A DNA stretch of 64,000 bases from Nocardioides astragali (GTDB lineage: Bacteria; Actinomycetota; Actinomycetes; Propionibacteriales; Nocardioidaceae). The notes below the pieces were generated by a model that had not been told where the DNA came from, ran no database searches, and was given only the letters and a program-made list of their open reading frames with translations. The stretch covers positions 329,627 through 393,626 of the forward strand of contig NZ_JAFMZM010000003.1 of NCBI RefSeq assembly GCF_024436375.1. Direction: 5' to 3'. The first letter of the stretch is position 1; each line of letters starts with the position of its first letter. Shown piece by piece: positions 58,147 through 64,000 of the stretch. The position numbers and the translations under genes were made by a program.

Positions 58147-60351
58147 TCATGACCGCTCCGCGGCGACGTGCTCGTCCGGCGGCGGCTCCGCCTCCGTCCG
58201 CTGGGCGGCGGCGAGCTCCGCGCGCCGACTGCGGATCTGGCCCGGCAGCCGGTAGCCGATCATCCCGAAGAGGACCAGAGCGCCGAGGGCCATCGCGATC
58301 CAGATCAGGGCGCTGACGCGGGCCGCGCGGATGGGGAGCTCGTCGGCTGAGCCGAGGGGGACACCGTCGACGCTGGTCACGGTCAGGCGGACGTGGTGGA
58401 CACGCGGCTGGGTCGTGGAGGCGTCGTAGCGCAGCACGCTGCGGGCGAGGGGACCGAGCTCGCGGACTCCGCCGCCCGTCAGCGTCAGGTCACCGTCGGT
58501 GGTCGCCTGGACGCGCACGGTGACCGGTTGGTCGAGGCCGTTGACCAGCGTCGCGCCCAGCTTGCCGGAGTCACTGGACAGCGTCACCGAGGTGGGTGCC
58601 TCGATCTCGATCTTTCCCAGCTCGTCGCGCAGCGCATCCTCGACGCGCGCCGACGCGCGCTCCGCGAGGCGCGGCCGCGGTCGGTGCTGCTCGGACAGGG
58701 TGACCAGCACCTCGTCGCGGACCTGGCCCATGATCGTGGTCTGGAGGGTGAGGACCTCCTCGACCAGGGCCGCCGTGTCGGTGGCACGGGTGGCGGCGGC
58801 GAAGTTGCGAGCATCGAGCTCCTCGGCCAGGTCGGAGTCGGTGTAGGCGAGGAGCGAGGCGGGGACGCCGCTCGCCCAGCGGTCCGCGACGTCCGCGACC
58901 GGGACGATGTCGAGCCAGGACCGCTCGAGCTCGGTGAAGAACGATGCCGCGTCCTCGCCGCGCCACACCGTCGGCAGGGTGACGACGAGGGGGGCCTTGT
59001 CCCGGTTGGCCAGGCGAAGGGCTGCCTCGCTGAGGAGCCGCTGCCGCAGGGCGAGCGGGTCGTTGGCCGCCGTGGGTCCCGGGCCGCCGGCCTCGGCGCC
59101 GGTGCTCGTGACCACGACCTCGTGACCGAGGAGCTTGACGACCGAGGTGGGACTGCTCGGCGGGATCGCGAACGCGTTGTCCCCGAGCAGGATCGTCGTG
59201 CCACCGGGGATGGCGGCGATCGCCTCGGGGCTCAGCACGTCGTTGCTTGGCGCGACGGTGGGCCGCGACGGGAGGCCGAGCCCGGCCATCACCTCAGCGG
59301 CCCGCGCCAGCGCCTGGTCGACACGCGTGCGGTCGTTGCGGACAGCGGCCGACAGGTCGAGGTCACCGTAGGGAAGGGTCAGGACCGGGTTGGTGCCCAC
59401 GAGCAGCTTGAACCTGGCGAGCCAGGCGGACGCCGCCGCAGCGAGGGCTGCGTCCTCCTCGTTCGGCGGGTCCGTGGTCTGCGGTGCCGTCGGGGTCAGC
59501 GTCTCCGCCGGGTCGCTCGCGGTCTCGCCGTCGGTCGGTGTCTCGGTCGGAGTCGGCTCCTCGCCGGCCACGGTGGACTCAGGAGCGAGGCTGCGCGGCA
59601 CGTTGCCCGCCGCCAGACGGGCGAGCGCCAGCAGGACGGCAGGGTCGACCAGCCAGCTGTAGGGCGTGGAGCCAGCCGAGTCCGCCATGTCGAGCGCTCC
59701 GTCGAGACTGCCGCCATCGGCGAGTCGTCGCGCCCACCGCTCGGTGCCGCCGACCCGTCCGTCGGCGTCGAACCACACCCGGTTGCGCACCGGCAGGATG
59801 ACGGCGGCCTCCTGCGCGCGGTTGGTGCTCGGGCGGGCGGGGATGAAGGTGCGGGCGCGTCCGTCGGCGACGATGTCACGCGGGACTGAGCTGTCTCCGA
59901 GCGCGTGGATCCCGATCCAGTAGACGCCGTCCTGGTCCGGGATGCCCAGCAGCTCGACCGGGACGGAGTCGGAGAACGGCGCGGTCTCGCCGGGCACGAG
60001 CACGTCGACGGTGTCGAACGTCCCGGGCACGGTCACCCGCGGACCGACGTCGGCGTTCGGGTCGATCGTGGCTGACTGCGAGAGCAGGATCGAGTCGAGG
60101 ATCGGGGTCTGTGAGGAGAAGGCGTGCAGGTTGACCCGGGTGAACGTCTCGTCGCTGGTGTTGGTGACCGTGCCGCTGATCTCGACCTCGCCGCGCCCTG
60201 GCAGGACGGGGCTGATCGCGTCGATGTGCACCAGCAGCGGGTCGGGCTCCTCCGCGGGAGCGGCAACTGCGGGCGCCAGTGCGGCGCCACAGACGAACCC
60301 GATCGTCAGGAGCCCCGCCAGGGCAGCGCGGAGCACGGACGGGCGGGGCAC
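58147..60351 (-). CDS. DUF6049 family secreted/membrane protein
   Basis: A 734-aa protein. A signal peptide (LRAALAGLLTIGFVCGAALAPAVAA), a long exported region (VHIDAISPVLPGRGEVEISGTVTNTSDETF...), a Thr/Pro linker near 270-300, a C-terminal membrane helix (VSALIWIAMALGALVLFGMIGYRL) and a short basic tail are visible. It matches DUF6049, the Rv3909-type protein conserved upstream of murJ. Its role is not known; the linkage suggests cell-wall assembly. It is divergent from the CCA enzyme. Confidence 0.88.
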   Translation of the reverse strand: MPRPSVLRAALAGLLTIGFVCGAALAPAVAAPAEEPDPLLVHIDAISPVLPGRGEVEISGTVTNTSDETFTRVNLHAFSSQTPILDSILLSQSATIDPNADVGPRVTVPGTFDTVDVLVPGETAPFSDSVPVELLGIPDQDGVYWIGIHALGDSSVPRDIVADGRARTFIPARPSTNRAQEAAVILPVRNRVWFDADGRVGGTERWARRLADGGSLDGALDMADSAGSTPYSWLVDPAVLLALARLAAGNVPRSLAPESTVAGEEPTPTETPTDGETASDPAETLTPTAPQTTDPPNEEDAALAAAASAWLARFKLLVGTNPVLTLPYGDLDLSAAVRNDRTRVDQALARAAEVMAGLGLPSRPTVAPSNDVLSPEAIAAIPGGTTILLGDNAFAIPPSSPTSVVKLLGHEVVVTSTGAEAGGPGPTAANDPLALRQRLLSEAALRLANRDKAPLVVTLPTVWRGEDAASFFTELERSWLDIVPVADVADRWASGVPASLLAYTDSDLAEELDARNFAAATRATDTAALVEEVLTLQTTIMGQVRDEVLVTLSEQHRPRPRLAERASARVEDALRDELGKIEIEAPTSVTLSSDSGKLGATLVNGLDQPVTVRVQATTDGDLTLTGGGVRELGPLARSVLRYDASTTQPRVHHVRLTVTSVDGVPLGSADELPIRAARVSALIWIAMALGALVLFGMIGYRLPGQIRSRRAELAAAQRTEAEPPPDEHVAAERS

Positions 60352-60419
60352 GGCCCGACTCTAGATGACGCAGTCCCAGATGCCGGTGGGGCACGGGCCC
60401 GCACGTAGAATGGCCTGTC

Positions 60420-61868
60420 GTGTCCGACGCCGCCCTGCCCCCGCTCACGATCGTCGAGATCCAGCGCCGCGTCGGGGCGGAGCTGGACCGCATCGGCTCG
60501 GTCATCGACGAGCTCGGCGCGCTCTTCGCCCAGGCCGGCGAGGAGCTGGCCCTGGTGGGCGGCCCGGTCCGCGACGCGATGATCGGTCGGCTGCAGAACG
60601 ACCTCGACTTCGCCACCTCCGCCCGGCCCGAGGCGACCGAGCGCCTGGTCTCCGGCTGGGCCGACGCGGTCTGGGACATGGGTCGGGACTTCGGCACCAT
60701 CGGTTGCCGCAAGGGCCCGTGGCAGGTGGAGATCACCACCTACCGCTCGGAGACCTACGACCCCACGTCACGCAAGCCCGACGTGGACTTCGGCGACAGC
60801 CTCGCCGGCGACCTTGGACGACGCGACTTCACGATCAACGCCATGGCGGTCGGGGTGCCGGGCCGGGAGTTCGTCGACCTCTTCGGCGGCATCGTCGACC
60901 TGGCCGAGCGGGTCCTGCGCACACCCGGCAAGCCCGAGGACTCCTTCTCGGACGACCCGCTGCGGATGATGCGCGCGGCCAGGTTCGCCGCTCAGCTCGG
61001 CTTCTCGGTGGCTCCCGACGTGGTCGAGGCGATGACCGAGATGGCCGGGCGGATCGAGATCATCTCGGCCGAACGGATCCGCGACGAGCTGGTCAAGCTG
61101 GTCTGCGCGCCCCATCCCCGGCTCGGCCTGACGCTGCTGGTCGAGACCGGCCTGGCGGACCACGTCCTCCCCGAGCTGCCTGCCCTCGCGCTCGAGCGCG
61201 ACGAGCACCACCGCCACAAGGACGTCTACGAGCACACCCTCACGGTGCTCGAGCAGTCGATCGACCTCGAGCACCGGCTCGGGGGAGGACCGGACTTCGT
61301 CTCCCGCTTCGCCGCGCTGATGCACGACGTCGGCAAGCCCAAGACGCGGCGCTTCGAGGAGGGCGGGATCGTGACGTTCCACCACCACGACGTGGTGGGC
61401 GCCAAGCTGACCCGCAAGCGGATGCAGGCGCTGCGCTTCTCCAAGGCCGAGATCGACGCGGTGGCCACGCTGGTCGAGCTGCACCTGCGCTTCCACGGCT
61501 ACGGCTCGGGCGAGTGGACCGACAGCGCCGTACGCCGCTACGTCCGCGACGCGGGCGACCAGCTCGAGCGGCTGCACATCCTCACCCGCGCCGACTGCAC
61601 CACCCGCAACCAGCGCAAGGCCGACCGGCTGCGCCGCACGTACGACTCGCTCGAGGAGCGGATCGCGCGCCTCTCCGAGCAGGAGGAGCTTGCCTCGATC
61701 CGGCCCGACCTCGACGGCAACCAGATCATGGAGATCCTCGGCGTCGGACCCGGCCGCGACGTGGGGGCGGCGTACAAGTTCCTGCTCGAGCTGCGGATGG
61801 ACGAGGGGCCACAGACGCCCGACGAGGCCGAGGCCGCGCTGCGGGCGTGGTGGGCCGAGCGCTCCTGA
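60420..61868 (+). CDS. cca: CCA tRNA nucleotidyltransferase
   Basis: A 482-aa protein from GTG 60420. The nucleotidyltransferase core has LVGGPVRDAMIGRLQNDLDFATS and DFTINAMAV; the RNA-binding middle has EDSFSDDPLRMMRAARFAAQLGF; and the HD domain shows HRHKDVYEHTLTV and RFAALMHDVGKPKTRR, as in actinobacterial PcnA/Cca. It adds CCA to tRNA 3' ends. tRNA-Ile in this window lacks an encoded CCA and needs it. Confidence 0.93.
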   Translation: MSDAALPPLTIVEIQRRVGAELDRIGSVIDELGALFAQAGEELALVGGPVRDAMIGRLQNDLDFATSARPEATERLVSGWADAVWDMGRDFGTIGCRKGPWQVEITTYRSETYDPTSRKPDVDFGDSLAGDLGRRDFTINAMAVGVPGREFVDLFGGIVDLAERVLRTPGKPEDSFSDDPLRMMRAARFAAQLGFSVAPDVVEAMTEMAGRIEIISAERIRDELVKLVCAPHPRLGLTLLVETGLADHVLPELPALALERDEHHRHKDVYEHTLTVLEQSIDLEHRLGGGPDFVSRFAALMHDVGKPKTRRFEEGGIVTFHHHDVVGAKLTRKRMQALRFSKAEIDAVATLVELHLRFHGYGSGEWTDSAVRRYVRDAGDQLERLHILTRADCTTRNQRKADRLRRTYDSLEERIARLSEQEELASIRPDLDGNQIMEILGVGPGRDVGAAYKFLLELRMDEGPQTPDEAEAALRAWWAERS

Positions 61869-61879
61869 GCCGTTCAGGC

Positions 61880-62923
61880 TCAGCTCGGCTCGAGGGAGCG
61901 CTCGCGCGGGACGCCGAAGGGCCGGTCGACCGGCAGGTTCACCCCGGCCTCGGTGCCGGGGAGCACGGTGCACTCGCCGGACGGCACCCCGCAGGTCAGC
62001 AGCGCGGGCACGGTCCAGGACTCGTCGCGGCCGTCCTGCGAGGGGGTGATCGCGACGGCCGTGTCGTCGTCCAGCCAACCGCCGACGACCCACTCCTCGA
62101 GTCGGGGGCCGTCGGGCGTGGCCGTGCTAACCGGCACGGAGGTGGTGACACGCTCGCCCCCGGCCGACTCCAGCACCGTCACGGGCTCGGAGAAGTCCTG
62201 GGCGAGGATGCTCCACGACCGGGCGGCGTTCCACAGGGGCGCCGGGGGGTGGAGCGTGCGGAACCACTCCTGCTCGACGAGGTCGGTGCCCGACAGGTCG
62301 AACGACTCCACCTCGCCGGTCGACAGGTCGTGGGCGAGCACCTCGCCCAGGCCCCGGACGTACGCCGTGTCCCCGACGATGCCGAGCATCGTGACCGGGG
62401 CGTCCTCGTAGAGGTCGGTCCAGTCGATGTCGCCGGTGTCGTCGGGGACCAGGCCCTCGTCGCTGCGGACGACCTCCTCGCCGCTCGACAGGTCGACGAC
62501 CACGGCCTCGGCGGCCCCGGCGCCGCCGTCGACCCGGTCGACGAAGGCGAGCCAGCGGCCGTCGGGCGTGGTCGTCAGGCTGCCGATCCCCGGGTGGGCA
62601 CCGGTCCCCTCGACGCCGTCGGGTGTGGCCAGCCTGAGCTCGGGCAGACCGTTCTGCTCGAGATCGCCCGGCTCTGCCGAGGCGAACCAGACACCCGGCC
62701 CGGCCACGACGTAGGCGCCGGCCAGGTCGCCGGTGTCGATGGTGGTGCCGTCGGGCAGGTGGACCTCGCTGCCGGAGGCCCAGACGAGGCCGTCTGCGTC
62801 GACCGGCGTCTCGGTGGTCGGCCAGGAGTCCACACCCCCGGCACCCGGGTCGTCGTCGGTGCAGCCGGCGAGCAGGACCAGGCACGCCAGTCCGGTAAGG
62901 GCAGCGCCACGTCGTCGGCTCAT
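61880..62923 (-). CDS. Beta-propeller-like lipoprotein
   Basis: A 347-aa protein from ATG 62923, overlapping the upstream stop (ATGA). The signal LTGLACLVLLAGC ends in a lipobox. The rest has repeated WD40/YVTN-like turns (TTTPDGRWLAFVDRV, VVVDLSSGEEVVRSDEG, VLAHDLSTGEVESFDLSG), suggesting a propeller of sensor-like or binding type. Function unknown. It is translationally coupled to the next upstream gene and convergent with cca, with only 11 bp between stops. Confidence 0.75.
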   Translation of the reverse strand: MSRRRGAALTGLACLVLLAGCTDDDPGAGGVDSWPTTETPVDADGLVWASGSEVHLPDGTTIDTGDLAGAYVVAGPGVWFASAEPGDLEQNGLPELRLATPDGVEGTGAHPGIGSLTTTPDGRWLAFVDRVDGGAGAAEAVVVDLSSGEEVVRSDEGLVPDDTGDIDWTDLYEDAPVTMLGIVGDTAYVRGLGEVLAHDLSTGEVESFDLSGTDLVEQEWFRTLHPPAPLWNAARSWSILAQDFSEPVTVLESAGGERVTTSVPVSTATPDGPRLEEWVVGGWLDDDTAVAITPSQDGRDESWTVPALLTCGVPSGECTVLPGTEAGVNLPVDRPFGVPRERSLEPS

Positions 62924-64000
62924 GACACGAATCGTTGCAGCCAGCCGAAGAGACCGTCGCTGCGCGAATCGGCCTCCTCGTAGTCGTTGGCCGCCGCGAT
63001 CAGGCCCGTGGCGGTCACCTCGGAGGAGATCCGGGACTCGCCGATCCACGTGGCCGTGGTCTCGAGGTGCGTGTCGGCGGTGGACACGAGTGCCGAGGCG
63101 GACGGCACCGTGCCCAGGCTGGAGGGCGGCAGGTTGAGCCGCGCGACGCGTCTCTCGGCCTTGTCGAGGCCCCGCTCCGCCTCGACGAACCAGCCACTCG
63201 CCGCTTGGAGGGACGCCGGGACGACCTGCACCTGTCCCGAGAGGCCGAGGTCGTCGTAGGGGGTGATCGTCATGAACATCGACGACCACAGCTCCGAGGG
63301 GTGGTTGCCGTTGGGGTCGACGTAGGCGGACGAGCCCGACTCGTAGGTGGTCAGGATGCCGTCCGGCCCCAGCACGACGCCCTCCGACATGTTGGGCAGG
63401 GCGACGGTCCGCAGCGGGTTGGGCAGGCTGCCCCCGCCCGTCACGTCACCGAGGTCGTAGCTCTGCAGGGTGCTGCCGTGCTCGCGGCCGCGCGAGGTGC
63501 TGAAGACGATCTCGTTGCCACGGACCGCGATGCCCTGCACCTGCGGGGGCGTCGGGAACGGGCCCTGCTCGCCGGTCCACTGCTTCGTCGCCGGGTCCCA
63601 CGTGTAGGTGTACATCACGCCCTCCCCGGACTCGTCGTGCGAGGCGACGTACATCGTGTCGCCGCTCACCGTGGTCGCGGCGCTCGCCCCGACCGTCGTG
63701 GGGCTGTCGCTCGGGTGCACGATGCTGGTCGGGGACGCGTGGGTGAGGTCGGAGAGGGAGTACGGCACGACCTGCGTGGGGTCGGAGCTGGAGGCGACCC
63801 ACACGGTGCCGTCGTGGACGAACACGCCGCCGGCGTGGTCGGGTGGAGCGCCGCGGCCGCCGCCGAGCTCGACTGTGTTGACCAGCTCGCCGGTGTCGGC
63901 GTCGATGATGCTGAGCTGGGAGAGGTAGGTCGTCTCGCCGGTGACCGGGTCGACGACCTCCTCGTAGCTGGTCTGGAGGAGGTGGCCGGTCGCGGGGTCG
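62920..64000 (-). CDS. Beta-propeller-like secreted protein, C-terminal part (cut by window edge)
   Basis: The frame stays open from the stop at 62920 to the right edge, so the start lies outside. The visible 359 codons show repeated motifs (YLSQLSIIDADTGELVNTVELGGG, VFVHDGTVWVASSSDP, YTYTWDPATKQWTGEQGPF, GIAVRGNEIVFSTSRG), typical of secreted propellers, and an alpha-helical C-terminus (LIAAANDYEEADSRSDGLFGWLQRFVS). The stop overlaps the lipoprotein start (ATGA). Function unknown. Confidence 0.75.
   Translation of the reverse strand, partial: DPATGHLLQTSYEEVVDPVTGETTYLSQLSIIDADTGELVNTVELGGGRGAPPDHAGGVFVHDGTVWVASSSDPTQVVPYSLSDLTHASPTSIVHPSDSPTTVGASAATTVSGDTMYVASHDESGEGVMYTYTWDPATKQWTGEQGPFPTPPQVQGIAVRGNEIVFSTSRGREHGSTLQSYDLGDVTGGGSLPNPLRTVALPNMSEGVVLGPDGILTTYESGSSAYVDPNGNHPSELWSSMFMTITPYDDLGLSGQVQVVPASLQAASGWFVEAERGLDKAERRVARLNLPPSSLGTVPSASALVSTADTHLETTATWIGESRISSEVTATGLIAAANDYEEADSRSDGLFGWLQRFVS

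Overview
The window is chromosomal DNA from a high-GC Gram-positive bacterium (Actinomycetota). It most resembles a Nocardioides-type member of the Propionibacteriales, judging from base composition, the origin-region gene order, DnaA-box and parS sequences close to the actinobacterial consensus, and repeats of a GGTCGAGGAG...CGAGACC type. The species cannot be named from the sequence alone. The right-hand 37 kb is the replication-origin neighbourhood; the left part carries a 23 kb genomic island inserted in a tRNA gene.

Layout. (1) 1-3569: the start of a lipoprotein gene and a large secreted zinc metalloprotease, both host-like. (2) 3851-26814: an integrative element bounded by a 17-bp direct repeat that matches the anticodon arm of tRNA-Ala(TGC). 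In order it holds a tyrosine integrase; three unusual genes with lower-GC stretches (a multi-pass membrane protein, a nucleoside-deoxyribosyltransferase-like/ATP-grasp fusion, and a Rossmann-like/TPR/metallophosphoesterase fusion); a retropepsin-like pair with a divergent ribbon-helix-helix-like gene; an excisionase and a second small HTH protein; a MobF/TraA relaxase-helicase broken by one in-frame amber codon; a type I restriction-modification operon (HTH protein, hsdM, hsdS, hsdR, ArdC/ImmA-like zincin); and a coiled-coil protein with a conserved C-terminal domain. (3) 26770-27818: tRNA-Ala, a DLW-39 peptide, tRNA-Ile and a DUF3566 membrane protein. (4) 27822-41462, all on the minus strand: gyrA, gyrB, the DUF721/DciA-like gene, recF, gnd, dnaN, a DnaA-box-bearing gap, three envelope or secretion-type genes, and dnaA. 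(5) 41971-47236, plus strand: rpmH, rnpA, yidD, yidC, jag, rsmG, parA, parB, with three parS sites. (6) 47424-64000: plsC-like, alaT-like and GNAT genes; thioredoxin, a MarR regulator and a membrane protein; thioredoxin reductase; an anti-sigma/sigM pair; a pseudokinase; murJ; DUF6049; CCA-adding enzyme; and two beta-propeller-like secreted proteins, the last cut by the window edge.

How it works together. The origin block couples initiation (DnaA, DnaN, RecF, gyrase), segregation (ParABS), ribosome and RNA maturation (RpmH, RnpA, RsmG, CCA enzyme), membrane insertion (YidC/YidD/Jag) and wall or redox homeostasis (SigM, Trx, MurJ, pseudokinase). The island looks like a formerly mobilisable element turned defence island. 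The type I RM system is the recognisable defence module. The cluster at 5435-11267 is the best candidate for an undescribed system: a SLATT/PycTM-like membrane protein next to two proteins that each begin with a nucleotide-handling Rossmann-like domain. Assignments rest on motif reading; no database search was run.
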